DNA from: Vespula vulgaris
Taxonomy: Eukaryota; Arthropoda; Insecta; Hymenoptera; Vespidae
DNA length: 64,000 bases
Direction: 5' to 3'
NCBI RefSeq assembly: GCF_905475345.1
Contig: NC_066603.1
Coordinates: 2,543,501 to 2,607,500, forward strand
Shown piece by piece: positions 1-15,018 of this stretch. Position 1 is the first letter of the stretch. The number at the start of each line of letters is the position of its first letter. The notes under the pieces are model-generated. The model was not told the DNA's origin, did not search any database, and saw only the letters and a list, made by a program, of their open reading frames with translations. The position numbers were made by a program, and so were the translations under genes.

Positions 1-182
1 CACGTAAAATTCGAAACAACGAATGATTAAATCGATATCGATACATTAAAACAAATCTTCTTTACTTTAAGATTAAAACATTTTTTTTTTTTTTGAATAT
101 CAGAATAATTTTCTTTTTTAAATATTAAAACATTTTATTTCAGATACGATCAAATCAATGTCAAGATTAAAATAGATCTTAC

Positions 183-1638
183 CAATAAATTTCGTAGTAG
201 TCGATTCATTTCTAATCCTTCCTTTCAAACGTCCACGATTATCCTGATCCTGTATATTATCTATCGATCTCGATCGAATCTCTGGATTTTTATTATTGCT
301 CCTATCGATAGACGATCTACGTTTTACATCCGTTTGCAAGATGGATGATCCACTTGGGACAGATCTCGACACGATATCCAACGATCTACCTCTCGATCTT
401 GAATTACTCGATTCGTTAATCGCAAAATCTTTAGCCGACGTTTTTCTATCAAAATTTCTCGTACGATCGGTACTTCTTCTTCTAACATCGTTTCTATCAT
501 TCTTCTTTACAGGAATCGTCGAAATATCGATTGGAGTATCGCTTACAGCGAAATCGACGAATTTCGAGGATCCTCTTCTTTGATTGATCGTAGATCGTTG
601 AGTCGTCGAATAATAAGAATCCTCGGTGTTCGTGGACGTTCTTCGCGTTTTCGTTCTATCCAAATTTCTCGATTCGTTGATGTTCGATCTAACGTAATCG
701 CGATCGTCGTTACGTCTTTCGATGTTTCTAGAGGATGATCTAGACGACGTTGGATGATCGTCAATGGGATCGACGTTGTTGTTGACCGTTGTCAATTTTG
801 GATAATCCGTAGTTGCCAATGTCAATGGGATATCGACTCTTACACTTTCGGATTCCGTAAGATGCATCGATTTTTCTGTAGTCCTCTTCGATAGATCTGT
901 ATCCTTCCTAGATCCTCTCGAATTAGCGCCATTTTTTCTCGAAGTATTATTCCTCGAAACATCCGTATTGTATCTTCTATTAATCGACGATAATTTCTTT
1001 CTCGATTCCTTCTCGTTGTTATAATTCGGATTTATCTTTCTTCCAGTCCTTGACCTTGAATTTTCTGTCGTACCAGAAAATACCGAGGGTCCTGTGTTAA
1101 CCTCCAAATACTGTGCGTTTGCCTTCCTAATCGATCCACCTCTCGAAGAGACTCTTCTTGACGCATTATTGTTCTCCTTTCTTGACCTTGATCTTGACCT
1201 TGTTGTCATCATCGTTGTCATTGTCGTTGTCGGTGACTCCAACGTCGTCTCCTGATCGATTCTACGTCCGATCTTTTTCTCATCCTTCTCTGGCAAATAT
1301 CTTCTCTCGTTTCTTCTAATCGTTGTTTCTTCTTTCTTCTCGGATAAATTCGATGTTTTATCCGGATTAATCGTTCTCTCGGTGATCGCCGTTCTTTCAC
1401 GATCTCTCGATCCAAAAGAAGTTTCCTTAACGACGTTCGCATTTCTCGAGAATGTTTTATCGTTCTTCTTATTATTTGGTACTCTAGAAATACGCGTTTC
1501 CGTATTTCTATCACGATCCAAACGCGAACGTGATCCAGACGGTCCGATCGTAGTCTCGTAATTGTCCAATGATTTGTTAATATCGAATTTTGTCCTACCT
1601 CGATTGACCGACGTTTGCGATCTCTGCTTCTCGTCGAC
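183..1638 (-). CDS. Secreted Ser/Arg-rich protein, long internal coding exon
   Basis: The frame is open across the whole exon, with an acceptor (TATTATTTAG then GTCGAC) at the right end and a good donor (ATTG then GTAAGA) at the left end. It encodes 485 codons plus one base, so the gene continues off the left edge. The protein is strongly basic and hydrophilic, rich in Ser, Arg, Asn, Thr and Asp, with many RSRSR, SRSR and RRRS runs and many Asn-X-Ser/Thr sequons. One less charged island (ANAQYLEVNTGPSVFSG, roughly 1072-1122) stands out and might be a conserved core. The exon begins in phase 0, exactly matching the phase-0 end of the signal-peptide exon at 21913-22003, so I infer the two are joined across a 20-kb intron, giving at least 515 residues here. 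I recognise no domain; a chitin-binding or mucin-like domain could lie downstream, but nothing here shows it. RS composition would suggest a nuclear splicing factor, but the upstream signal peptide argues against that. Confidence 0.75.
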
Positions 1639-2596
1639 CTAAATAATATAAGATTTTTGTTTATTTTTTTATTGTTTTTATTATTTCGTTGTTGTTGTTG
1701 TTGTTGTTTTATTTCTTTCGCTTGGGATACGTCGATATCTATTTTTTTTTATCTTTAATTTCGTTCTTTTTTTTTTTTGAACCGTTTCAATTACATAATT
1801 TCCTTATCGTATTTCATTGTATTTGTATAATTGAATTTTTGGTTCGTGTGTTTTTTTATATAAATCGGAATAATATCGTTCGGGTATTCGTAGTATCCTT
1901 GGTCATTTATATTTGGCAAACATTAATCTTTGGATATATCGAGTAAATAATTTATTTTATGACGAAAAGAAATTATGAAGACGTAAATATACAAGTATCT
2001 GATTCCTGAGTTAATGAAAATTATATGAAAGTTTTTTAATTTCAATCTTTCTAGAAGATTGGATCATTCAATCAAATTGGAATTAATTAAATTTTGATAC
2101 CGATTAACGATTTCAAGATTTTAAAAATTAATATTGAAAATTAATATTTGAAATGAAGCATTAAAAAGGAAATAAATGGAATATTATTATGTAAATATAT
2201 GTTATATATATTCTTTTTAATTAAAAAAAAAAAAATCATCCTTAGAAATAAGTAGAAATAATGATAAGTCTATCGTACTATTTCGAAAGGATTAAGTTAA
2301 TCCTTCGAACGAGTTGCGAAATCATTCACATCCGGTTTCAAATATATATATATTACATCGTTCTAAACATTGCTTAATTTTTAATCGGGAGACAAATTTA
2401 ATTTTATCAAGATATCGATCGAATTATAAGATTTTCGTGAACGATCAAGGTAAACTACTTGTTACATATATATATGTACGTTTGTCGATGTTTTGTCGAA
2501 CCAAAACATAAACTTTCGCTTTTCAATAAAAATTCTTTATGAAAACGACACGACGATAAAAACGTCAACGTGATCTTACATACTAAAAATACATAT

Positions 2597-2780
2597 AAGG
2601 TGATCTAAAATTTCCGAAACAATTATAAAGTATCAATCACTATATTTGGAAACATTTGTCAGATCCAATTTCTTTTATGGATCCTAAAATTATAAGGCTG
2701 ATTGAAAGACCACGAAAAAAAAAAGAGAAAAAAATTAATTGACATTTAAAAACCATATAGAAAATTTTAGCTCACCCTTT
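2597..2780. mobile_element. Short inverted-repeat element (MITE-like)
   Basis: The left end AAGGTGATCTAAAATTTCC faces a right end whose reverse complement is AAAGGGTGAGCTAAAATTTT, about 16 of 19 bases alike. It is 184 bp with no coding. The termini resemble those of the element at 43023-43252. A non-autonomous DNA element is inferred; no target-site duplication was established. Confidence 0.45.
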
Positions 2781-4151
2781 ATAAGGGTCCTATTTAGTAA
2801 TACGAAGAAATCGTTAAAGAAATTAGAATGAAATATTCAAAAATATTTATGGATATTATTTGTTAATAAAAAAAAAAAATATGTCAAAGAGATCTATCAT
2901 GGATCATGGATCATGGATCATTCGAACGCAGTCTCATAAAATTTGATGATCGATCAATGTTTACATAACGAATTACATCGAATAATTCGATATCGTAGTT
3001 GCAAAAGGTATTAATTAGACAAAGAGTTTAACTCGAAACTTTCTCTTCCTTTAATTATCCTTTGATAACTTAGAATTAACTTAACGAGGAACCATCGCGA
3101 TCGTCGGATGAGCAAAAGAAAAAGAAAAAAAAAAAAGAACTATATGGATCATGTAATATCCTTAAGCTCCGTATCACTTGTAATCGGACGATCTATAAAA
3201 ACAAGTTTCTAATCATAAAGGAATTAGAAAGAGGAATGCGTATGAAACTTTGTTTCTTTTCTTTTCTTTTTTTTTTTCTTTTCTTTTCTTTTCTTTTCTT
3301 CTCTTTTGCAAGTTCAAGTCAGAGTTTCATTGAAAAAAAAAAATAAAAAATAAAAATAAAAAGGAAAAAAAGAAATAAAAAAATGCAAAGCTAAAATGTA
3401 GTTAGTTCGTTCTAATTTTCACGTCCAATTACGTAATAATATTTCGATATAAAAATTTGGATCTTTCTTTCCAAGTTTATGTTACTGTTAATTTGTTTTG
3501 CTCTTCTTGATTTTTTATAAATGAAATCTCAAGTAGAAATCATTACATAAAAAGCAAAGTTTCATTATAAATTATAAATCGTATTATATTAGGAACGTTT
3601 TAGAAACGACGATCATCTCGCGATCGGTTTTCCCAATAATCAATTCAAATCGTTAGACGATTAGCAATTTTAATTATGTAAAAATATGCAACAGAAAATT
3701 ATCTAGATAATCAAGAAAGTATCACGATTAGAATAAATGAATAAAACAAAGAGTAGGCGAGTTGATTAAGAACGAACGAATCCATATAAGATGTTTTTCT
3801 GTTTCTAGATCGGATTCATACGATCGGAATTTTACATTGTGCATTCTTATTAAATATATCTATATATATATATAAAACAAAAACCTTGTTTTTTATATAT
3901 AAAAATTGTTTTATATATATATACAAATATATATGTATAAATAAAACAAATTGTATGTCATTTTCAATGAAAGAACAAAAAAGGACAACAATATCAGACG
4001 TTTTATCTAAAGTTTCTTCAAGATTCGGATATATTCGGCCATTTTTAAAGATCTATGTCTATCTTGGAAAATCTTTAGATATTTTCGATTATTTTTAGCA
4101 AATATTAAATGATATTAATAATAAATAAATTAAAATGATATATATATATTA

Positions 4152-4187
<36 letters not shown>

Positions 4188-4581
4188 CTGTTAAATGCAA
4201 CACCTACGAAGAATCCATTTTCATCGATTGACTTAGATAACTTAGAAGGAAAGGTGAGGTGTACGGATCAATCGGTAGCAAGAGCAGGTCGATTACTAAC
4301 TTGTCGAAAGCTTGCGAAACTGATCGTAAGGATGGCAATTACCAGATAAGCAACTTTGAAACAGTAAACAGCAGAGATTTACGCAAATGGAATTAACTAT
4401 AACTGACAAATTGTTCCAACACTTATCTTCGAGCCTGTTTAATCATCAACGGAAAGAATCATGAAAGATGGATAGAGATTGAACGATCGAATAAAACGAA
4501 TGATAGAGAGAAACGGAGAGAGATGAAAAGATCGGATTCATCAGAAACATTCTTCTTTCTTTCGATTAACTTCTCAAACAG

Positions 4582-4627
<46 letters not shown>

Positions 4628-5170
4628 AGAATGAAATCATAATCGATTTATAGATCGTGCTCGATGAACCAATGAAATTAATTTCGTTCGATCGATTTCA
4701 GTGATCTCCGACGAGATAATTATGTGATCGCAATGATCGACGTAGCTGGCAAGTAGTTATGATCGATCTCTGATCAGACTTGGGATCATCCTAATGTTTC
4801 TCTTCGACTCGATTGATTTCTAACACGCGATAGGATCAAACATCATCGATTTGTCCGATAGAAATGTTCTTTGTGTTGAAACGTATCTTTCAATCTTTGA
4901 AATTTCATATGACGAAATATTTTATATATTGTCTATATATATGTGTGTGTGTGTCTGTATATTTTCTATATATATATATGCGTGTGTACGAAGTTTCATA
5001 TAAGATACTTTTTTTCTTTTTTAATTTCAATGTTACGACTACTATACGTTTCATAAAAAAAGAAAAAAGATCAAGAAAAACGGGAGAAAAAAACAAATAA
5101 TGTATTTGAAGCAATTCAAATCGAAAATATTTTCCAATATATTTAAAAAATTATTTCAAACATATTAAGA

Positions 5171-5213
5171 AACGAAATATTTCGTTCGTTAGAATGAAAT
5201 ATTTCGTTCTAAC
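5171..5213. repeat. Two adjacent palindromes with AAATATTT core
   Basis: AACGAAATATTTCGTT (5171-5186) is a perfect 16-bp palindrome. The next 26 bases, 5188-5213, opening GTTAGAATGAAATATTT and ending CGTTCTAAC, are palindromic apart from one mismatched pair. Confidence 0.85.
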
Positions 5214-6736
5214 ATATCTCGTATTAAATCATATAATCCGTTATTCGCATAACGCTTCATAGTTCGTATATAATGTTCTTACGAAATATAGATATATACA
5301 TATATATACATATGAATACATATACAGATATAGATATACATTTCTAGTTATACACTACGTATTTCTATTTAAAAAAGAAAATGAAGAAAAAGGTCACTTC
5401 CTGCAATCGAGAAATAAAAGATAAAATGAAAAAAAAAAAAATGAAGAAAAAAAAAAGAAAGAAAAAGGAGAATTCATTCCCTCCTTGCTAATAAAAATTT
5501 GAACGTGTGTATATAAGAAAAGAAAACTCACGATCAACGATGAACGGATCTAACCGAAGAAAATCGGTCGCGTAACTTTTACCTAGCATAGTTAGTTCCG
5601 GTTATGGTTCGATCTCTGAACGTTGTTATTACGTACGTACTGCAACACGCACGATCAAAGAAACGAGATTTGCATGTAGATACGCATGCACACACACACA
5701 CACACACACACATCTATATACATAGAACACCTAACAACTATTACTACGAATTGCAACAACTACGAGACTGAGTCAAAAGTTCCTAGAACGAAATTAGACC
5801 CACTGAACAAATTCGTATAGAAATTCACTTTGAAGATGAGCCAATGGTGATCATTACCATACGACAAGATTCATCGAAGAATCTAATGAAAATATATAAT
5901 ACTGTCAGATGAAAAAAAAAAGAACAAAAAAAATTATGAAGAGTATCGATATCGATATCTCTATCTTATCGATTAAATAATCGATTGGTAATCGAATAGC
6001 TCAAGTGGAATACGAGAGTTTGAATTGAGAGGTCGACCAATCGTTTGTTGTATTTGAAGCAAATTATTGTACATATATGTACGTATATCTATCTATGTAT
6101 GTATGTATATATACATGTATGTATGTATGTATGTATTTATATAGTATTTAGTTTCAAATAAGATATAGAGACGCTATAATTTTCCAGAAGGTTGCCCACA
6201 CCTTTGAAAATTAGCGCATTGGGTTATCAATCGCTAATACCTCTCTAATTTCTATAATCATTTTTTTAATCATGTAAACAAATTAAATTATCTATCCGTT
6301 TTTTTTTCTTTCTCTTTCTTTTTCAATCTCTTTGTCTCTCTCACTCTCTCTCTCTCTCTGTCTCTGTCTCTGTCTTTGTCTCTTAAAATAATATTACGAT
6401 ATTATATTTAATCGAAATAAGGATAGAATCTCGATTTTGGAACAGACTTAAATATAGACAAATGATTTTCAAACGTAATAATGATAAAACGTCACACTCT
6501 CCTACAAAAGGCAACCACACTCGTTGCTCCAGTTTAAACTTTATCTTTATCTAAACCTAAGCAACACAGTAGATACGTACATATATACATATATATATAT
6601 ACACATACATATATACATACGTACGTACGTACATAGTTAGTTACTTACTTACGTACAATCGATATTGAAAGTAAAAGTCAACGTTTCCACGTCACGTTTA
6701 CTCTTGGTCAAGCATGCAATAAAACTCGACGAAGCT

Positions 6737-6797
6737 GATCGACCGACCGACCGATCGACCGACTGATCGACCGATCGATCGATCGATCGATCGATCG
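6737..6797. repeat. (GACC/GATC)n tetranucleotide run
   Basis: GACC units grade into perfect GATC units. The GATC half is self-complementary. Confidence 0.9.
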
Positions 6798-7397
6798 TAC
6801 GAATTACGAATACTTAATACTATTTTGATAAAATTAATATATAGTAACAGTGTATATATATATATTTTTTTTGACAAGGAAATTAGTTTCTATCTTTTTA
6901 TTTTTTTTTTTTTATTATTTAATTTCGGAAAAAACTATGTAGACTTTGACGAATAACAATCGTCGTATGTTTTATTAGAATTTTTCTACTTTTCTTTTTT
7001 ATTGTTTGTATACGCGCGTATGTTTATGCGTTCGTATTATATTTATCGACTTTACAATTACTCATATTATGTATTTTAGAGTTTTATTAAAATTCTTGAA
7101 ATCGACAGCAATGAAGATTAATTAGAGAATGATCTAGAAATAATAATGACAATGATAATGGTATCAAAAAGAAGTAATTAAACTGAAAAAAAAAAAAAAC
7201 GAAAAAAGAAATATGGGTTATAATCAAACGAGTCGTCCTTGAGAAGTAAGAAAAAAAAAGGGAGAAAAAAAAAGAAATAGAATCGATAAAGATACTAAAG
7301 ATACGATTACGAAAAAGAGAGTGTGAGAAGAATGTCTCTACGTGTGTCTCTACGTGAGAGATAGAAAAAGAGAAAGAATATGTGTGTAACAAAGAGA

Positions 7398-7429
<32 letters not shown>

Positions 7430-7740
7430 AAGAGAGAGAAAGAGAGAAGGAAGAAGTTTGATGAGATAGTAGTAAGAAAAGGAAAGAAAGATCTAGTGTC
7501 CCTTCACTTCTGACGTGAAAGGCGGATAATAGTTATGGTTGCTATATTATTATACCATTTAACCAAGTTTCTTCTATTAAATTATCTCCGTTGTTAATAA
7601 TAATTATTTGACTCGTCTCGTGTCGTTTCGTGTCGGTTCTATCTTTTCGCATCGTGAATTGTTATGGTGTTAATATCATCAACGATTTCTTAAGCAGAGA
7701 ACAACGACTTCCTATTTCAAAGAAATTAAACGATGGAAAT

Positions 7741-7784
<44 letters not shown>

Positions 7785-10560
7785 TCGATCATTTTGTCGA
7801 CAAAGTCGTTTGATCGACTTTGTTAGTTTCGATTGATCGTCCTTGAATTTAATTGAATTGAATTTTATAAATATTTATGTATTGGTAGGTATATAGGATA
7901 TATTGTTTTCTATCTCTCTTTCTTTCTCTTTTTATCTATCTATATTTGTCTATCTATTTATCTATCTATCTATCTAGTTATCTCAGAAAAAAATCCAGCT
8001 GATCTATTCTTTTCTTTTTTATCTTTGTAGTATCAACTCGTTCGATGTCTTATACAAGGTGTACCATAAAAGTTGTTAAAGGATTTGATAAAAATATTAT
8101 ATATCGATTACTATGCTTTTTTTTTTTCGACAACCTATAAGGTAATAATTTAGATAACTTAAGATCGTAGCTTTGTAATTCTATTGAATTACAAAATAAA
8201 ATAACGGAGAAAAAAAATAGTTTATCTTTGTGATTGACTTTTTATTTTTTATGATTATTATCAATTTTTATTTTTACATTATTAATAGATTTTTTATCTT
8301 GTATCCGAGATATACGATTCAATTCTTTTTTTTTTTTTTTACTTGTCTTTAAGATTGTACTTCCTTGATACTATATATATTTTGTTTTCATTCATATAAA
8401 AATGTTTTTTCTAATAAAATATAAATAATTGATGATTTATATATCGCAAACTAACGTACCACAAAATTGTCGATATATTAATATTCAAAAAAAAAAAAAG
8501 AAAAAAACAATCCATTTGACAAATTCGATCGATTTTTTGGATTAACAATAAATACTAACGTACGATTGAATCATTTTATTTTATTTTTTTTTCCCTTCAT
8601 TCATGCTTAAAGGATCGAATTGATTTAATACGATATTAATCCGTTCACACGAACTCGATCTTGCAAAATCGTTTAACATAATTTTCTACGGATTAATTTT
8701 ATTATAATAGTGCGTCCACGATGTTGAATAAAATTCAACGGCAATAAAGATCTTAACTTTCTAAAAGATAAACGACTTTTAACGTCACAAATTCTCTCTC
8801 AACGTGTAAGTAAAAAAATCTATCCATTTAAAGGATTTATTTTTATTTAAGGATCTAAAAAGGATCTCTTTCTTTGTCTGTCTGTCTGTCTTTCTTTCTC
8901 AACCTTTCTTTATTTTGAAAGAACGAACAGTTCCTTTCTATCCAAGGTAAAAAAAAAAAGAAAAAAAGAAAAAAGAAAAAAAAATCGTCTCACTCAAATT
9001 ATTCCGAACGAAATAGGCGCCATTATTATTCCGACCAACTACTAGATTATGCATACCGGTTATTATCGATCGATCTACGAAATTATGCTTTCCTGATTGT
9101 GAGATGTGCCGAAGATTTCACTTTTTAACGAGTACGTATGTTACCACTGTTCGATCTACGTATGTAAAATACAAGAGGAGGATCGAATAAGGAAGAAGTT
9201 GAGAGAGATAATCGTGTCTATGTGTTCGAGATAACTGCAAGTTGCAAATATCATCTGTAATGAGTTAACGATTTCGTCTAAGAAGAAGAAAAAGAGCAAC
9301 AATAAAAAAAAAGGAGATTAAAAAGAATTCATCATTATTCATAAGACAGGTATGTAGTAGAGAACCAATCGATTATGAAATTGCTCTTGCAATGATTATG
9401 AAAGTGGCCTAAATCATGTTTCATGTATGTATATATGTATGCATGTATGCATGTATGTATGTATGTATGTATATGAAAATATATAATATATAATATAAAT
9501 CGATGATGTGTAATGCAATATGATTAATAAATTTTATAATTTCTTCAGTTTCTTTTTCTTTCTTTTCTTTCTTTTTTTTCTTTTTTTTTTTTTTTTTTTA
9601 ATTATAATAATCGCATAATCAATCAGCATATATTTATCTAAACATATGTATCTGTATCTACATCTAAATATATCTGTGTGTGTGTATGTGACAATGATTA
9701 CGAAAAAGTAACATATATATCTATTAATATATTTAAAATATATATACATATGTATTTTTTGATGTATTTTTATATCTTAGTTAGTTAACATATATGTATC
9801 TTTTTTTGTTTTTGTTTTTTTTTTACTTCTCTTAATGCAAATCGATTTGATAAAAAATCAATGATCGATTCGACAATTACAAATTTTTTACTTAAATCGT
9901 TCACATGATTTATTAAAAAACACATACACATATATAAACAGATTGAAAAACTATTAGCTTGTAACTATTGAGTCATTTAAGTACTCGCGTTCCCAAATAA
10001 AATGATCGAAATTGTATTGGGCAATAAAAGAAACTACCTATCAAGATATTTCAAGTTGGAGGAGTTAAGTCGCGACTTGAAGAAAAAAATAAGATTAAAA
10101 AGAAAAGAAAAAAAAAAAAAGTAGAAAAAACAAACTGGTTCGCATCTTATACAAAAAAGGGCGTGGTTAAAGTGAAACACTGAACGCGTTCAGGTACCAC
10201 GAAATCCTTTCACGAGTGCACATATTCGTGACCCGACATACCTTACAACGTAGATGAAAGAAGAAGAAAAGAGGAAGAAAAAGAAAAAAAAATAAATAAA
10301 AAGAAAAAGATCAACAAGAGCAAACTTTCGAAAATGATCTCCATAATCGCATTTCAGATATGACGATTGAATTATTTTTTTTTTTACGTTTGCATCACGT
10401 ATTATAATTTTCTACCTTTTAAACGAATCAACGAGATGTCACGATCAATTTTTATAATACGATACAAATTGTAACGTGGATTTCTATTTTTATTCTGTTT
10501 TGTTTTTTCTTCTGTTTCTTTTCGACTTATGAAACACATGATCTCGCATTAGATACATAA

Positions 10561-10561
<1 letters not shown>

Positions 10562-10604
<43 letters not shown>
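10562..10604. repeat. (TA)n microsatellite
   Basis: About 43 bases of perfect TA dinucleotide. Confidence 0.9.
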
Positions 10605-10608
<4 letters not shown>

Positions 10609-10845
10609 TATACGTATATGTAAATAATATCTATATATGTAACTTTGGCGAAGATGAGTCAGATTAAGATTATTGTTTATTAAAAAGAGAGAAAGGAAGA
10701 GAGAGAAAGAAGAATCACGATCTAGACAGATATTCGCGGATCTTCGATCGAGCTTGAAATCTTACCGACCTTTAACACTCACATAGTTAACTTCGACTTT
10801 CTATCCTGCTTCAGGCAAATTGTAGAGGAAAAGAGAAGGAGAGAA

Positions 10846-10906
<61 letters not shown>

Positions 10907-11046
10907 TGAAATAATAATTAAAAAAATGATAATGATAACAATAATAATGAAAAATAAAGCCAAGAATAATTAAAATGCGTATTAGTACGAATTAATAAAA
11001 GAATTGATTAAAAATTAGAAATGATATTTAGAAGATATTAAATTTC

Positions 11047-11095
<49 letters not shown>

Positions 11096-11250
11096 CTAAT
11101 TCTCTCTCTAATATATAAAATCATTATAGTAATAGTAAGAATAGTAATAGAAAAATAGTATGTAGATAGTAAATATGTATATAAAAACAATGCATATAAA
11201 TAAAAATGTAATTAAAGTAAAAGAGAAAGAGAGAAAAAAAACGATATTAT

Positions 11251-11254
11251 AATG

Positions 11255-11306
<52 letters not shown>
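11251..11306. repeat. (TAA)n microsatellite
   Basis: About 56 bases of AAT/TAA repeat. It explains the poly-Tyr open frame on the minus strand. Confidence 0.9.
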
Positions 11307-11309
<3 letters not shown>

Positions 11310-11810
11310 TAAAAAGAAGAAGATGATATAAAATTAAAATCTAAATTAAAAAAATAAAAAACACTGTGTAGTGATACATAGTACAATGTATAAATCACGA
11401 TAGAGTATCTACGATATTTGTAGTAAACACGTAGTAAAATAATAAACATGTATAAATAAAGATAGAAATAGAGAAAGAGAGAGAGAGAGAGAGAGAAGGA
11501 TATATATATATGTATATACGTATATATGTATGTATGTATATACAGGAAGAAAATCTTTAATTCTTTGATAAATGATAGTCCATCCGGTAGTATGAGTTCG
11601 TTTTCGAAAAAATGCAGTATCTTGCTTTCTCCGATGACCTTTTCCATTCATCCAATAAGATTCTTTAGATCGTCCTAGATCTCTTGATCGATGTGACACA
11701 CGCACAGTTATACACGCGATATTTCAAAAAAGGAAACTTATCAAAAGTAACATTATACTCGAAAATATATTTAAATTCAAATAAATTAAAAAGAGAGACA
11801 GAAAGAGATA

Positions 11811-11814
11811 GAGA

Positions 11815-11884
<70 letters not shown>
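11811..11884. repeat. (GA)n microsatellite
   Basis: About 74 bases of GA with two GATA interruptions. Such tracts can bind GAGA-type factors, but there is no local evidence for that. Confidence 0.9.
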
Positions 11885-11888
<4 letters not shown>

Positions 11889-13390
11889 ATAGCCTAATCG
11901 TCGATCGATGATTTCACTGATCGATACTATAATAAATAAGAAAATATAGTTAACCAACGTTCCGCAGGATTGGATAAATTTTCATGCATCGTTCGTGTCA
12001 TTCTAATCCTTTTTTTTTTCCTTTTTCTTTTTGTTTTACTTATTTTAAAAAGTAAGTAGAAACGGCCTTGGCACAAAAGAACTTAGAGTTTAACTAAATC
12101 TCTAACGCTTATATTAATCATCTTTTTGTTTTTTTTTCCTTTATAATTTTCGATTTATCAATATAAACTCGTTTGAAAGAGAACGAGTTTGAAGTCTTAC
12201 AGGATATCGATCGATAAATCGACAGATCGATAGTCCGATCGATTAATCTAAAAATTACGTGTTCAAATCATTTTAATAATCGATTTTAATATCTTCTTCG
12301 ATCCAATTCAATCAAACTCCGACGAGTTAGAGTTATTTCGTTATGAAATTAAATTGGCTTGTCGTCGATTGGAATAATAATCGAGCGAACGAAGAATAAT
12401 CGTGAGTAAGATAATCCGAGGATTCACAATAGGCGATAATTCTCCTGACTGTTTTGGTATTCTTATAATAGCTCCTCGTTTCGTAGTAAAAGGAAAATGA
12501 AAGTGTAGCAAGAGAATTACCATCGCAATTGACCATGGGGCTCGAGTTGATGCGCGTTGTATTATAAATTCTACACCGTAAGTGAAATAATGTAATCGGA
12601 ATTTGTCTATACGTGTTATGTGTGTATGTGTGTGTGTAATATATATGTATATATGTATGTATCGTTACTTTCATCTATATTTATACGTTGTTTTATTATT
12701 CTGTTCTATTGTTACTATTATTATTATGCCTTGTGTACTGTGTATTATGAATTATAAATACTTTTTATCGGAAAGAGTATGCAGTTTTCTTTTTATATTT
12801 TGTTTTATGTTTTATTGTTATTATTGTTATTATTATTATATTATTATTATTATTATTTTGTTTCTCTGTGTCTCTGTATCTTTCTCTGTCTTGGTCTCTA
12901 TCTCTCTCTCTCTCTCTTTCTCTCTTTTTCTTTCATTTTATTTCCAAATATTTCATATAGAAATGAAATCGCAACGTCATAGAAAAAAATAAAAAAACAA
13001 ATAAAAAGTCGCTTTCGATCGATCGATCGAGTGTCACTATGTCGAATCAACGACTTCCTACTTTCCTATCATCTAAGAAATAATATTAACTCTCGAGAAT
13101 ATATACATGTGTATATATATATATATTTTTTTACTTTTCTAGTATTTAAAAATCGCACACGTATAAGATCTACACATTCTTAATTGAATTGATATTTTTA
13201 AGATTATTAAAAAAAAAAAAAAACCATGTGAATTTCTTCTTTTATATACTTCAATATAAAGATTTCTATTTTAATTATTATGCAATTGTTTTATTATCAT
13301 GAAATTTATATATATATATACTTTTTTGATTTATATTACATATAATTCATACTTAAATTCTAGATATCTTAAATTATTCAAATTTATGTA

Positions 13391-13425
<35 letters not shown>

Positions 13426-14309
13426 ACGAAAATTTATATTTGGACATATAACTTTCAAAATAAAACTTCATCTTATATATCACTCTATATATGTATTCTA
13501 TATGAAGTTTTATATATATATACATATATAAAACTTTCGAAAATTCAAATTCTCTTTAACGATCTCATCTTGATTTCTCGTTCTATAAAATCGTCTTTGC
13601 AACTGGAAGAAATCAAGTAAAATCTGGGTAAATTTCGAAACTGATAATTAGCGCATTCGTGTGTGTCAGACATTACGTACTACTCTTGTTGATGATAGAT
13701 AACTTCGTATGTTACCGGACACTGAGTAAACACATTACTCGCTAGCTCTCTTTAACCGGTTACACACATACATACATATATACATCATACATACATACAT
13801 ACATATATATATATATGCACAGTGTAATTTTCAGGTGCTGTAAATATTTACTTGTTAAAAAATTTGCAAATGAGTTATTAAAAACGTTATATTAAAATTA
13901 ATCAATCCAATTTCACGAATCTACTTGTCTCATTCTCGACGAATGAGAAAATAAAAAAGAAAAGAAAAAAAAGAACGTAGCAGCTGTGATTCGGAATAAA
14001 AAAAGAAGAAATGAACATATATATCCTTAAAACTACAACATCAAATTTATCAAGAGAAAGAAATGCGAGAAAGAAAAGATGGAGAGAGATAATAAATAAT
14101 ATTATTTGGAAGCATTAACCTTATTAGATATTTGTTAATCTAAATCGAAAAGATTTCTCAAAATTATTTCTGATATAACGATAAGAAAATTATATACTTG
14201 ATTATATTAAAAATTAAATGTATCAATCAAGCGTGTTTTTATAAAATTGTAAAAATTCCTGATTTTATATGCAAAAAAGGATATATACATACATACATGT
14301 ACATATATA

Positions 14310-14318
14310 CGCGCGCGC

Positions 14319-14363
<45 letters not shown>
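14310..14363. repeat. Compound (CG)n(TG)n alternating purine-pyrimidine tract
   Basis: About 24 bases of CG repeat run directly into about 30 bases of TG repeat. Confidence 0.92.
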
Positions 14364-14364
<1 letters not shown>

Positions 14365-14969
14365 AAAATGTTGCATTTATTTATTACAAAAAAAAAAGAA
14401 AAAAAAATAAAATCGACCTACTTTTATTTCTGATTACTTCATCTCATCTTTTTTATCTTTTCCTGTCTTTTTTTTTTTTCTTTCTCTTTTTATCTCCAAC
14501 TCTTTTTATCTCAATTACAAATCTAATAACACTACTATCATACGATCTAAGTTATTCGTTTGAATACAGTATTATCGATGTAACAGATCATAAATCGTAA
14601 TCATGAATGTCAGCATGACACAATGATCATCTTACTCTATTTTTAAGTACATTTATGGGTATGTCCTCTTTCTCTCTTTCTCTTTTTTCTTTCTCTTTTT
14701 TTCGAATATATACTACTACTGTACGGTAGCAAATTATGATTGTTGTGGTATGTATGTAAGTAGTACATAAGAAAGAAAAATAAGGTGTAGCGTAGAACTG
14801 CAGATGGATGTTGCACCTTGCACAAGTCTGGTGCATAGTAAGTGCAATCTAAATCTGGTTTTACATTGGAGAAAGCGCCTCCTCTTTTATTCTCTACATC
14901 TTCCTTCCACTTCCTTGTACTTCATTATATACCATTATATGTGTGTGTCTGTGTGTGTATGTATGTGTG

Positions 14970-15018
<49 letters not shown>

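Noticed and set aside
5897..5908. TAATACTGTCAG, identical to the first 12 bases of the miR-8/200 family mature RNA
   Set aside because: The match stops after 12 bases, the rest of the very conserved mature sequence is absent and the flanks do not fold into a hairpin.
11108..11647. 179-codon minus-strand ORF rich in Tyr and Phe
   Set aside because: Made of (TAA)n, (GA)n and AT-rich repeats; low complexity throughout.
12333..12674. 113-codon minus-strand ORF with some non-repetitive sequence
   Set aside because: No start context, splice border or recognisable motif; it sits in the large intron and starts in a (GTAT)n run.
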